From contig JAHOYZ010000022.1 of the NCBI GenBank assembly GCA_019038695.1, positions 1-64,000 on the forward strand: a stretch of 64,000 bases of DNA. Direction: 5' to 3'. The position numbers and the translations under genes were made by a program. This DNA comes from Candidatus Zixiibacteriota bacterium (GTDB taxonomy: Bacteria > Zixibacteria > MSB-5A5 > GN15 > FEB-12). Under the pieces are notes generated by a model, which worked only from the letters and a program-made list of their open reading frames with translations, ran no database searches and was not told the DNA's origin. This document shows, piece by piece, positions 37,351 through 46,605 of the stretch (positions within the stretch are counted from its first letter, which is position 1; every line of letters begins with the position of its first letter).

Positions 37351-39534
37351 ATGTTAGGTGTAATTGGCGATCGGTTCTCTATTGGCAAGGAAACCCACGC
37401 TCCGTTTTCAGCGGAGCTCCACTACTTCAGGATTGATAAGCGCTACTGGTCGATATGTTTCGAGCGTATCAAGAGAGCGGGTTTCAAAATCATAGCTACT
37501 GCTGTACCGTGGAATGTTCATCAGGATGAGGCTAAGCATTTTGATTTTGCTGGTCTTACCGACCCGAAGAAGGATCTTATTGTCTTTTTGGAGCTTGCCC
37601 GCGAGTTCGGTTTCAAAGTTATTCTCAGGCCGGGACCGTGGGTAGCTGGCCAGCTTCCTTATGGCGGTTTGCCTAAGTTTCTGTTTAACGATCTGAAGAT
37701 ATTTGCCCGAGATGCGGCCGGTCAGGAAACGGCCCTGGAGTCAAGTTACAATGTCGAGGCCGGCTATTTGCCGAGCTATCTGCATCGCAACTTCCAGTTC
37801 CATCTCAAGAGTTTTTTCAAGACCTTCATTGAAATTACCAAAAACTATGTTCATCCTCGTGGTCCGGTGTTCATGGTGGAACTGGACTACGAGACATCTT
37901 TTGGCCGCCTGCTTGATCCGGCTAGTGCCGACTACAATCCGGATGTACTGGCAGAGTATTACCCGGAATTTCTCGAAGACAGGTACGGGGATATCAAGAA
38001 ACTCAACGCTGTGTACAAAGAGAAAAACACTCGATTTGACACCGTAGAACCTCCCCGTAAATTCACCAGGCTGGAGATCAAACATTACCCCAAAATTCTG
38101 GATTGGTTCCGGTACCGAGAGTATATGCTGCGTACTTATCTTCAGATGCTGGAGGATATGTTTACCGCCTATACGGTGGAGCCTCTCGTATTTCGATCAC
38201 TGTATTTTCGTGAGGGTGACTTGCTGCCGTCCTTTAATCTGATCCCGGATGACATGGCTCCATTTCTGAGTGCCAGTACTTTCCCGAAAGGGACCTACTT
38301 CGATCTGGCTATGAAGGGTCGATTCTTAAGGGCTGAGTATGGTTTTGCGTTTGCATCGTCCTTTACATCAGGCGCAGCTGCTTCTGACCCGGAGCGCGAG
38401 GAAGAACTTGCTCCGATCAGAAACAATGTGCGACGTTTCTATTTTGCGGCGACTATGGCGGCCGGCTTTAAAGGCATTAACCACTACATGTTTGTGGATC
38501 GAGATCACTGGTATGGTTCTCCGCTGCATAGCGACGGTACCGTGTCTCCGGGATATGAAATAGCAAGTCGCTTCAATACGGCTATCTCCGATGTAGGCCT
38601 TGAGGAAATGGACCATAACTTCGAAATCGCGGTGGTCGGAAACCGTCTGTACTCATGGCTCAATCTTACGCCCGACGAGAAGACTTTCCCTTATATACAT
38701 CGCTTGTTGGATGAATCCTCAACCGGCTTCTGTCGCGACCTGATGAGACTCAAAATGAACTTCGGTGTACGCGAAAACAGGGACTGGGCATCGATGGCAA
38801 AATACCGGCTCCTGTTTGTCCCTTCAGCCGAGGTGATGTCGGCCAAAGATCAGGAAGCTATTGTGGAGTTGGTAAAGGGCGGCCAGAGTGTAATCCTGTG
38901 TGGCTTGATGCCAAAGTATGATGAAAACTTCAAGGATTGTCAAATCCTGGCCAAGTGTTTCCGACTCAGGACGACCCTTGACTGTCGTATTGCTCCTATC
39001 GAATACAAGACGGAATCTTTCCCGACCCATGTATACGGCTCCATTCGTTCGACCGACCAGACCAAAACCCGCAAGTTGGTGATGTCGGGTAATAAGTTGG
39101 TTGGGGCGTGTTGTTCACGTTACAAAGGGAATATGTATTTCTTCAGTTTTGACATCTCCTCCGGAGGCAATCATCGGAAACTGGCCTTTGTGGAATCGAT
39201 TCTGGAGACCGAGAAGATCAAATCGGCTTTGTATTGCAGCGACCCGTCGGTTGATATTTCCTTCCAGATGGGAACCAAAAAAGGTCTGCTGTCGATAGTA
39301 ACTCCGCCCCCCGGCGAGCTGTCAGGCGGATTTGAAGCACCGCAGAAGGAGATTATCATCCGGGCTGATCTCAAAGCACTTGGCATGAAAGCTCCGCGTC
39401 TGAGGCTGATTGATCTGTTCTCCGATCCGGAGGAACCAAATGTGATCCGCACGACACCAAAAGAGCTGGCCGATGGCCTGGCTATGAATGTATCTGTGCC
39501 CGACGGGATGGTTTTTCTCGTGAAGAGGTACTAA
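37351..39534 (+). CDS. Glycoside hydrolase family 35-like enzyme (beta-galactosidase fold)
   Basis: A 727-residue protein whose N-terminal half aligns by eye with GH35 TIM barrels: SAELHYFRIDKRYWSICFER, ATAVPWNVHQDE, VILRPGPWVAGQLPYGGLPK. The usual QIENEYG acid/base motif reads VELDYETSFG: the Glu seems kept but the preceding Asn is Tyr. A candidate nucleophile region is near LRAEYGFAF. No signal peptide is visible, so it is probably cytoplasmic. The C-terminal part holds a beta-galactosidase trimerisation-like domain (MSAKDQEAIVELVKGGQSVI). It likely hydrolyses a beta-linked galactoside or related sugar; the substrate is unassigned. The ggt gene follows after 18 bp. Confidence 0.78.
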   Translation: MLGVIGDRFSIGKETHAPFSAELHYFRIDKRYWSICFERIKRAGFKIIATAVPWNVHQDEAKHFDFAGLTDPKKDLIVFLELAREFGFKVILRPGPWVAGQLPYGGLPKFLFNDLKIFARDAAGQETALESSYNVEAGYLPSYLHRNFQFHLKSFFKTFIEITKNYVHPRGPVFMVELDYETSFGRLLDPASADYNPDVLAEYYPEFLEDRYGDIKKLNAVYKEKNTRFDTVEPPRKFTRLEIKHYPKILDWFRYREYMLRTYLQMLEDMFTAYTVEPLVFRSLYFREGDLLPSFNLIPDDMAPFLSASTFPKGTYFDLAMKGRFLRAEYGFAFASSFTSGAAASDPEREEELAPIRNNVRRFYFAATMAAGFKGINHYMFVDRDHWYGSPLHSDGTVSPGYEIASRFNTAISDVGLEEMDHNFEIAVVGNRLYSWLNLTPDEKTFPYIHRLLDESSTGFCRDLMRLKMNFGVRENRDWASMAKYRLLFVPSAEVMSAKDQEAIVELVKGGQSVILCGLMPKYDENFKDCQILAKCFRLRTTLDCRIAPIEYKTESFPTHVYGSIRSTDQTKTRKLVMSGNKLVGACCSRYKGNMYFFSFDISSGGNHRKLAFVESILETEKIKSALYCSDPSVDISFQMGTKKGLLSIVTPPPGELSGGFEAPQKEIIIRADLKALGMKAPRLRLIDLFSDPEEPNVIRTTPKELADGLAMNVSVPDGMVFLVKRY

Positions 39535-39552
39535 CCCGGATTACACTGAAGC

Positions 39553-41298
39553 ATGAACAAGAAGCTCAATTCAAACCAGCGCTGTAATGTCCTGATGGCG
39601 CTGGTTTTTCTATTGGTTATCAGCCTGATCAGTTGCAATGGGTTGATTGTCTCGCATTACTACGAACATGGTGTGCTGGCAACGGCATCGCCCATAGCAA
39701 CTGGGGTTGGCACTGAGGTATTTCGCGAAGGGGGTAATGCTTTTGATGTAGCGGTGGCGGTGGGTTTTGCTCTGGCCGTCACGCATCCGGAGGCGGGCAA
39801 CATCGGGGGCGGCGGTTTTGCGATAATCCGATTGGGAGAATCTAATCAGGTACTGGCATTGGATTTCAGGGAGACAGCGCCGGGGGAAGCATCCGAGGAG
39901 ATGTATCTTGATGATTCCGGTGCGGTATTACAGAAATCTTATCTTGATGACTCCGGCGAAGTAAAACGAAACCTGTCTACGACGGGAGCTTTGGCTTGCG
40001 GCGTACCCGGAACAGTAGCCGGTCTGCATGAACTCTGGGAACAGCACGGATCACTGCCTTGGAAATACTTAGTCGGTTTTGCAACCTCGCTGGCCGATTC
40101 AGGATTCGTAGTCGATGAATACCTGGCCGAATCATTGACTGAATACCGACAGTCGTTGTCCCTTTTTGAAGAAACTGCATCTTTGTTTTATCCGTCCGGC
40201 TTGAACGTTAAGTCGGGGCAAAAACTGGTGCAAAAGGATCTGGCCGGTACCCTGTCGTTGATAGCGATGCAAGGAAGGGACGGCTTCTACCGTGGCCAGG
40301 TGGCCGACACAATAGTGGCATGCATGCAACGACATGGCGGCCTCATTACCGCCAAAGACCTGGAATCCTACCAACCAATCTGGCGTACCCCTATCCACTT
40401 CAAGTTTGACTCTCTGGAAGTGTACTCAATGCCGCCCCCCAGTTCCGGGGGAATCGTTCTGGGTCAGATTCTTAAGCTGCTGGAACCATATGATCTGGCT
40501 CCGTACACACCTCAATCAACTGAGTTTGTACACCTGTTCTGTGAGATGTCACGTCTCGCCTTTGCGGATCGTTCGGAACATCTGGGTGATCCGGACTACT
40601 ACCACGTTCCTGTTGGTTTGCTGGACAGCGCCTACCTGAAGCGGCGACGCAGTACCGTGAAAACAAACCATGCCGGGTCATCTGAATCGACTGGACCCGG
40701 ATCCCCCCGAACTGAATCGGAGCAAACCACACACTATTCCATCTGCGACGCTCAGGGAAATATGGTAGCGATCACGTATACCTTGAACTCCTCCTATGGA
40801 AGTAAGTTGGTTGTGGGCGGTGCAGGCTTTCTGCTCAATAACGAAATGGACGATTTCTCCGTGAAGCCCGGAGTTCCCAATCTCTATGGGTTGGTGGGCG
40901 GAGAAGCCAACAAGATCGAGCCAGGGAAACGGATGTTATCGTCCATGACCCCCACCCTGATTCTTCAGAATGATCGTCCCTTTGCTGTTCTGGGATCACC
41001 GGGCGGCTCGAAAATTATCACGACCGTGGCTCAAGCCATCGTCAACTTCACACGCTTCGACCTCAGCTTGAAAGAAACCGTCAGCGCTCCCAGGTTTCAC
41101 CATCAGTGGTTGCCCGATAAGGTCTATCTAGAGGAAGGCTCTTTTGACATCAATTTGCTGCAGGGTCTCATCCGATATGGCCACAACATCAAGGAACGCA
41201 GCCACTATGGCGATCTTCAGGCTGTTTACATCACTCCGGACGGATTGATGACGGCTGCTTCAGACCCGCGCAAAAGAGGTAGCTCCGGCGGATTTTAA
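39553..41298 (+). CDS. ggt: Gamma-glutamyltransferase (glutathione hydrolase), lipoprotein-like
   Basis: A 581-residue proenzyme. The N-terminus has a hydrophobic leader ending in LISC (about 24-27), a plausible lipobox, so it is exported and lipid-anchored. The large-subunit region contains GNAFDVAVAVGFALAVTHPE and NIGGGGFAIIRL. The autocleavage site precedes the nucleophile Thr of TTHYSICDAQGN, followed by NNEMDDFSVKPG and the oxyanion loop LGSPGGSKIITTVAQ. It cleaves gamma-glutamyl bonds in the periplasm for glutathione or amino-acid salvage. It is likely co-transcribed with the GH35-like gene. Confidence 0.95.
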   Translation: MNKKLNSNQRCNVLMALVFLLVISLISCNGLIVSHYYEHGVLATASPIATGVGTEVFREGGNAFDVAVAVGFALAVTHPEAGNIGGGGFAIIRLGESNQVLALDFRETAPGEASEEMYLDDSGAVLQKSYLDDSGEVKRNLSTTGALACGVPGTVAGLHELWEQHGSLPWKYLVGFATSLADSGFVVDEYLAESLTEYRQSLSLFEETASLFYPSGLNVKSGQKLVQKDLAGTLSLIAMQGRDGFYRGQVADTIVACMQRHGGLITAKDLESYQPIWRTPIHFKFDSLEVYSMPPPSSGGIVLGQILKLLEPYDLAPYTPQSTEFVHLFCEMSRLAFADRSEHLGDPDYYHVPVGLLDSAYLKRRRSTVKTNHAGSSESTGPGSPRTESEQTTHYSICDAQGNMVAITYTLNSSYGSKLVVGGAGFLLNNEMDDFSVKPGVPNLYGLVGGEANKIEPGKRMLSSMTPTLILQNDRPFAVLGSPGGSKIITTVAQAIVNFTRFDLSLKETVSAPRFHHQWLPDKVYLEEGSFDINLLQGLIRYGHNIKERSHYGDLQAVYITPDGLMTAASDPRKRGSSGGF

Positions 41299-41501
41299 CT
41301 AGGTTGTTACGGCATTTCTGTCGCACCATTCTCCCAATGACAATTGTTGTAGGGCTGCACACAATTGCCGAATAGGCATCGATTTGCATACTGATCCTGC
41401 AGTTTTGATGCAACTAGTGTGATCTCGCCTGCTTTAGTTATTGCTGAGCTTACTTGCTATATTGTTTCTATACTGGCAGTTAGCTACTTCTTAGAAAAAG
41501 G

Positions 41502-41577
41502 GGAGGCAATACCTCCGACGGCATGGGCTTTGCAAAAAGAGCCGGTGCAGATAGATCGGCCTGCCTGAGAGTGGGCA
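41502..41577 (+). ncRNA. Candidate structured 5' leader (three stacked hairpins)
   Basis: Just before the ribosome-binding site of the surface-protein gene the strand can form GGAGG-CAATA-CCTCC (41502-41516), then GCA..GGCT/AGCC..TGC (41521-41548) with an A-rich loop, then TGCCT/GGGCA (41562-41577). The compact order suggests a cis-regulatory RNA. It does not match the c-di-GMP-I, TPP or fluoride consensus that I know. It could be incidental structure. Confidence 0.35.
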
Positions 41578-41596
41578 CTTGAAAAGGAGAAGAAGT

Positions 41597-42490
41597 ATGT
41601 CTACTGATAACGAAAGGAAGGTTCGGATGAAGACCAAAGCTTTGCTGCTTTCTGTGGCGCTGATCCTGGTCGTTACCGGAGCCTCCAGCTCGGTTTGGGC
41701 CTATTCGGGTGTGATTTCAATTGATACAGTTGAGGCTGAGGCTGGTGACCATATCGCGGTCCCTATCCGTTTGAGCAATAATGATGAACCGATTTCGGCG
41801 GTGAGAATACCATTACAAGTAGTTGGGCCCGGGTTGTTATTTGACTCGGTTTCCATCGTAGGTTCGATACTGCCGTCCGATTTCTTTGCCTGGGTGAATC
41901 CGGAGAGCGGTCCGAGTGACAGTGCATTTATTACGCTCATCCCCAATCTATTGGGCACGCCTTCCGTCTTAACTGCCACAGAAGGATTGCTTGCAACTTT
42001 GTGGGTTTCGGTCGCCGTGACAGCTCCAGGCGGCTTAATAGGCATCGATTCCTTTCAAATTATCGACTCATTCTGGCACGACAATGGTTACTGGGTACCG
42101 AGGAATGAGCAAATCCTGGCCTCTGACACATCCGGTATGATCACCTACTTCCCGGACTTCATCGAGGGCGGAGTGATTGTCAAGAGCTCTACGGCCATCT
42201 ATGACGACAAGGACAACAATCTTCCGGGTAGCTTCTGTCTCGCCCAGAACTATCCCAACCCGTTCAACCCGGTAACGACTATTGAATTCTCTATTCCGAG
42301 GTCCAGTCGAGTTCGCCTGGAAGTGTTCAATATCCTCGGTCAGAACGTGGTTACGCTGGTGGATGAGCACTGTTCCGCGGGAGCCTATACCACCGAATTC
42401 GATGCCTCCAACCGACCCAGCGGAATATATTTCTACCGCCTGACCCATAACGAGGGTACCGAAACAAGGAAAATGACGCTAGTGAAATAA
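41597..42490 (+). CDS. Secreted cohesin-like protein with T9SS-type C-terminal sorting domain
   Basis: A 297-residue exported protein. ATG 41597 is chosen for GGAG 7 nt upstream. The signal peptide is KTKALLLSVALILVVTGASS. Residues about 35-190 form a cohesin-like beta sandwich (ISIDTVEAEAGDHIAVPIRL, then GLLATLWVSVAVTAPGGLIG). The last about 85 residues are a sorting/FlgD-like Ig domain with QNYPNPFNPVTTIEFSIP, VFNILGQNVVTLVD and the terminal GTETRKMTLVK, which in FCB bacteria directs export and attachment by the type IX system. The presence of T9SS in this organism is inferred. A strong terminator follows. Confidence 0.82.
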   Translation: MSTDNERKVRMKTKALLLSVALILVVTGASSSVWAYSGVISIDTVEAEAGDHIAVPIRLSNNDEPISAVRIPLQVVGPGLLFDSVSIVGSILPSDFFAWVNPESGPSDSAFITLIPNLLGTPSVLTATEGLLATLWVSVAVTAPGGLIGIDSFQIIDSFWHDNGYWVPRNEQILASDTSGMITYFPDFIEGGVIVKSSTAIYDDKDNNLPGSFCLAQNYPNPFNPVTTIEFSIPRSSRVRLEVFNILGQNVVTLVDEHCSAGAYTTEFDASNRPSGIYFYRLTHNEGTETRKMTLVK

Positions 42491-42517
42491 CAATTTCGGT
42501 CAAACTGCCGATTATTA

Positions 42518-42553
42518 CAGGGATAGCGGAATAATCCGCTGTCCCTGTTTTAT
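42518..42553 (+). terminator. Intrinsic terminator after the sorted surface protein
   Basis: 12-bp stem CAGGGATAGCGG/CCGCTGTCCCTG with one G-U pair and loop AATAAT, followed by TTTTATT. It separates this gene from the kinase gene. Confidence 0.82.
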
Positions 42554-42567
42554 TAGGGCAAATCGAA

Positions 42568-44289
42568 ATGACCGAGGCCACAAAAGAGAAAAACCCAGCA
42601 GCGAAGCCTAAGAAGCAGATCAAGATCGGCAGCTATGTTGTCACCGGCAAGGTTGGCCAGGGTGGTATAGCTGAAATTTACAAAGCTCGCCAGGAATCTC
42701 TGGACCGGGATGTAGCTATCAAGATTCTCTCCACCAAGCTGACCAATGACCCGGATATCGTCATGCGCTTTGAGCGTGAGTCTTTGGTTGTGGCTCGGCT
42801 GAATCATCCCAATATTGTCCACGTCATCGACAAGGGCAAGGCGGGCAATCGGTACTACTTCGTCATGGATTATATCGACGGCACCTCATTGCGGGAGGTG
42901 ATCGACTCAGATAAGATTCCGCTTGCGACCAAACTGGATATGATGATTCAGGTCTGCAAAGCGCTCGACTACGCTCACAAGAACGGCGTCATTCATCGCG
43001 ACATCAAGCCGGCTAATATCCTCATTGACCGGCAGGGCAATGCGCTGGTGGCGGACTTTGGCATTGCTCAGATTGTAGGTGTGCCGGAAGGAGAGATGAC
43101 AGCCTCTGATGTTGTTATGGGGACATTCTCATACATGTCGCCCGAGCAGAAAATCAGTTCGGCCAATGTTGATCAGACCACCGACATTTACGCCATGGGT
43201 ATCATGCTCTATGAAATCCTCTGCGGTAAGAAGCCTTTGGGACATTTCAAGATGCCGTCCGAAATTGTAAAGGGCGCCGACAGCCGGTTCGACGATATCG
43301 TTCTGAAATGTCTGGCGCAGGAGTCCAAGGATCGTTTCCAAGCAGCGGTAGAGCTGAAAGATGCTTTGCTTGAGATCACCGGTGGCGGATCACAAAGCGG
43401 AGATACCTGTAGTCTATCGGTATCCGGGACTGAATCGTTCCTTGGCAAATGTCGCTATCTGGACACTATCCGCGAAACCAGCTTCGGTTCGACTATCCTT
43501 GTGGAAAATCAGGTAACAAAAAAGCTGTATGTTATCAAGAAACACTCCAAGGGTGAGATGGGGCGCAAGGAAGCCAAACTGCTCAGTTCGATGAAGCACA
43601 AGAATATCATCAATATCTTTGGGGCCGGTGGCGACAAAAAGACTACGGTGGTAATCTCGGCCTATGCTCAGGGTGGATCGCTGGCCGATCGCATGGTTCG
43701 CTGTTATGATTGGGAGGCTGCCTTCAAGATCATCCTTGAAGTTGCGATCGGTCTTGATTTTGCCCACAAGAATAACATCATGCACGGTAACCTGCGTCCA
43801 TCCAACATTCTCTTCGACGCTGATGAAGTTGTTAAGCTGTCCGACTTTGGATTGCCGATTCATTACGGTGGTCCCCGAAAGAAAAACTGGTACAGCCCGC
43901 CGGAAAGAAAGATCTCCCGCCAGGGGGATATTTTCGGATTAGGCGTGATTCTTCATCAACTGATCATCGGTCACAATCCGAACTACGATAGTGGCAACAA
44001 CCTGATACTGGACGAGTTGCGTAACAAAATGCAAGAAGAGCTGGTGCAGATGATCAGCAAAATGCTGGCCATTCGTGTGTCTCGACGCTATCAGACCACA
44101 CAGGAGTTCCTGCTTGACTGGGATGATTTCGAGCGACAACTTCAAGAAAAGGCCGCCAAACGTAAGACACGCCCTGTAATGGTTGCACCGCAGGTAAGGA
44201 AAGTACCCGTTTGGGCCGTGGTTCTGGTAGGGTTGGGGGTTCTGATAGTAATTCTATCCGCCTTATACTTCAGCGGCAATTTCGGGTAG
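42568..44289 (+). CDS. Membrane Ser/Thr protein kinase with tandem pseudokinase domain
   Basis: A 573-residue protein. Kinase domain 1 (about 21-270) is complete: GQGGIAEIYKARQ glycine loop, Lys52 in AIKIL, H143RDIKPAN, D163FG and YMSPEQ. Domain 2 (about 290-530) keeps a kinase fold (YVIKKHSK, DFG at 426-428, YSPPERK), but its catalytic loop is H406GNLRPSN, with Asn replacing the catalytic Asp, and the glycine loop is degenerate. It is therefore a pseudokinase. A C-terminal membrane helix (VWAVVLVGLGVLIVILSALY) leaves only a few residues outside the cytoplasm. The second domain probably regulates the first. No phosphatase or FHA gene is adjacent. A terminator just upstream isolates it from the preceding gene. 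Confidence 0.9.
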   Translation: MTEATKEKNPAAKPKKQIKIGSYVVTGKVGQGGIAEIYKARQESLDRDVAIKILSTKLTNDPDIVMRFERESLVVARLNHPNIVHVIDKGKAGNRYYFVMDYIDGTSLREVIDSDKIPLATKLDMMIQVCKALDYAHKNGVIHRDIKPANILIDRQGNALVADFGIAQIVGVPEGEMTASDVVMGTFSYMSPEQKISSANVDQTTDIYAMGIMLYEILCGKKPLGHFKMPSEIVKGADSRFDDIVLKCLAQESKDRFQAAVELKDALLEITGGGSQSGDTCSLSVSGTESFLGKCRYLDTIRETSFGSTILVENQVTKKLYVIKKHSKGEMGRKEAKLLSSMKHKNIINIFGAGGDKKTTVVISAYAQGGSLADRMVRCYDWEAAFKIILEVAIGLDFAHKNNIMHGNLRPSNILFDADEVVKLSDFGLPIHYGGPRKKNWYSPPERKISRQGDIFGLGVILHQLIIGHNPNYDSGNNLILDELRNKMQEELVQMISKMLAIRVSRRYQTTQEFLLDWDDFERQLQEKAAKRKTRPVMVAPQVRKVPVWAVVLVGLGVLIVILSALYFSGNFG

Positions 44290-44398
44290 CACTCCGGCTC
44301 AGGTTGTCTCTTAACTTGTAATATCCCACTTGCGATCTTATTATCTTCCATAGTTCGGTAGTGTCGTTTCACGTTTTGTTCGTTTGAAAAGGTATTAT

Positions 44399-46435
44399 GT
44401 GTCGGTGAACTCACAAACCAAACGTCAACTAACTATTTGCTTTGTGCTGTACTATGCTGTCCTGGCTGGACTGACGACGGCAGCTTTCGTGATTGGCCGC
44501 TACTGGTGGGGGCTGTCAGTTTTTGCTTATGTAGATGGAATTGTTCGCTTTGTCATTCTGGCTTTGGCGGCTGTCATACCAATCGGACTCGCGCTGAAAT
44601 ATAAAAAAGAATCCCAACTAGAGTCAGGAATAAGTCGAAGTTCTACCAAGGTGATCCTGGGTACGGCTATCACAGTACTGGCCGCTGGTGGTCTGTTCTG
44701 GCTGTTTCGGGCGCAGGCGTTCTACCTTGGTGATGGCTACACTCTGCTATCGACGCTGGCTTCGGACAATCCTTTCATCAAGTACCGCGAGATAGGTGAG
44801 TCAATGGCCCACCTGTGGTTAAAGCAAACACTCGGATCCGGAGAGCAAGCCGCTCTGCTGAGTTTTCAGATCATCAGTATTGCGACGGGTGTTATCTCGA
44901 TAGTCGCTCTGATAATCGCTTCTGTAAGACTTTTTGAGACGACCAGACAGCGTCTGCTGTTCGTACTGGGCGTATCTACCGGTGGGCACATGCTGTTATT
45001 TTTCGGATATGTCGAGAACTACTCCCTCCTTGTGTCGGCCACACTGATCTACGGCCTGGTCGGACTTCTGGGTGCGACCGGGAAAATAAGCCGCTGGTGG
45101 GCGGTAGTGCCATTGCTCGTTGCTATCCTCATGCACGTTCTGGCCGTGGTCCTTGTACCGAGTGGGCTGTATCTATTACTGGGACCAACGATTATTGGGC
45201 ACACTCTTTCCCGAATGACCCGACTATCGAAAACCGCTCTGGCTATAATTGTCTTTGCCGTTTCGGCAACAGTCTTTCTGTACTTGTACAACACTACTCT
45301 CTTTTTCCAGTTGGCGTTTGTCCCGTTAATGGCTAATCGATTCACCATTGATGGCTACACGCTGTTCTCATTAATACATTTGTCCGATGTCGGTAATCTG
45401 GTCTTTGTTCTCGCACCAGCCCTGGTGGTGATTCTGCCAGCCCTTTGGGTCAGGCGAAAAGTTGAAGCATCTTCAAAGCGGGCAGTATGGTTTCTACTAC
45501 TTATGGTTCTGGGTGGTCTGGGGGCAGCATTTATGTTTGATCCAAAATTGGGTATGCCACGTGACTGGGATTTATTCTCGTTTGCTGGTGTGCCGATAGC
45601 ATTGCTGCTGTTCTACATGGCTCTCGCGGTCAGAACGAAGCGACCGTACATGGTTGCCATAGCCAGTTTGGCTGTCGTTCTGAACTTGCTTGTACTTGTA
45701 CCGCGCGTCATCACACAGACAAACCGACCACAGGCAGTGGAACAATTCCGACAGTACATATACTGGGATCATCAGCGCAATCAAAACGCATTGGGCTTAT
45801 TGGTAGAGTATCATCAGGATACTGGTGATTCTGACCGTGCTGTAGAGGAATCCCAGCAGTGGCACAACGCTTTCCCCGCATGGGGCATTAATCACCATGG
45901 GCTTCAACTGGCTAATGTTGGACAGTACGACGCTGCGATTATGGAGTACCGCCGTGTTATTCAACTCAACCCGGTTTTTCCAGTGGCCTATGGTAACATC
46001 GGTGCAGCCTTGCTGGAATTGAAGAAGTATGACAGCGCCCTGGCTTACCTGGAGATTGCTCGAGGGATGAATCCCTACAATCCGCGCGTGGCATACAATT
46101 ACGGTTCTGCTCTCTTTTTCCTGCAGAACTATGACGTAGCTGAGGCAGCCTGGCTAGAAGCTTTGACCATTGATTCAACTATTCGGGGGGCTTGGCTCGG
46201 TCTGGCTCAGCTATCGAAGACCCAGGGCAGGCGCAACAAGTATTTCGAATATCTTTCCCAAGCAGTGTCCTACGGTGATGCACCCGTCGCACCATTGAAA
46301 GAACTGGGGCTTTTCTATCTACAACAGGGCGACTACCATCGCGCCTCGGAGCTGTTCGATGAAGCCCTGAAAAAGGGATTAAACGTCAACTTCATGGACA
46401 GCCTTCGGCTGCGGTTCCCACAACTGAGACGATGA
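44399..46435 (+). CDS. Polytopic membrane protein with C-terminal TPR repeats
   Basis: A 678-residue protein if GTG 44399 is used (AAAAGG lies 6 nt upstream); an in-frame TTG at 44384 is the alternative. Residues about 1-450 contain some 11 hydrophobic segments arranged like a GT-C glycosyltransferase (YLGDGYTLLSTLASD between early helices), but the catalytic acidic motif is not certain. Residues about 490-670 are TPR units (GQYDAAIMEYRRVIQLNPVF, KYDSALAYLEIARGMNPYNP, GDYHRASELFDEALKKGLN). A role in surface-sugar transfer or assembly is possible; function is otherwise unknown. Confidence 0.65.
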   Translation: MSVNSQTKRQLTICFVLYYAVLAGLTTAAFVIGRYWWGLSVFAYVDGIVRFVILALAAVIPIGLALKYKKESQLESGISRSSTKVILGTAITVLAAGGLFWLFRAQAFYLGDGYTLLSTLASDNPFIKYREIGESMAHLWLKQTLGSGEQAALLSFQIISIATGVISIVALIIASVRLFETTRQRLLFVLGVSTGGHMLLFFGYVENYSLLVSATLIYGLVGLLGATGKISRWWAVVPLLVAILMHVLAVVLVPSGLYLLLGPTIIGHTLSRMTRLSKTALAIIVFAVSATVFLYLYNTTLFFQLAFVPLMANRFTIDGYTLFSLIHLSDVGNLVFVLAPALVVILPALWVRRKVEASSKRAVWFLLLMVLGGLGAAFMFDPKLGMPRDWDLFSFAGVPIALLLFYMALAVRTKRPYMVAIASLAVVLNLLVLVPRVITQTNRPQAVEQFRQYIYWDHQRNQNALGLLVEYHQDTGDSDRAVEESQQWHNAFPAWGINHHGLQLANVGQYDAAIMEYRRVIQLNPVFPVAYGNIGAALLELKKYDSALAYLEIARGMNPYNPRVAYNYGSALFFLQNYDVAEAAWLEALTIDSTIRGAWLGLAQLSKTQGRRNKYFEYLSQAVSYGDAPVAPLKELGLFYLQQGDYHRASELFDEALKKGLNVNFMDSLRLRFPQLRR

Positions 46436-46545
46436 ATCTGGAGTATAGCAGAAAATGGTGTAATGAAATGGCGGCTGACAAAAATGTCTGCCGCCTTCGC
46501 GAGGGAATTTGATGCAAAGAAAGGGTGGCCTGTCACCTATAGTAG

Positions 46546-46601
46546 GTCAGGACCTTTACGGTCCTGACAATTCCAGCAGGAATGTAGGGCTCCTGCCCTA
46601 C
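46546..46601. repeat. Two intergenic palindromes between convergent genes
   Basis: GTCAGGACC/GGTCCTGAC (46546-46568, 5-nt loop) and GTAGGGC/GCCCTAC (46584-46601, 4-nt loop), between converging stops. They may act as terminators or belong to a dispersed extragenic repeat class. Confidence 0.6.
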
Positions 46602-46605
46602 GGGA

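Noticed and set aside
41502-41577. c-di-GMP-I, TPP or fluoride riboswitch
   Set aside because: The conserved core sequences of these classes, as I know them, are not present in either orientation; only generic hairpins remain.
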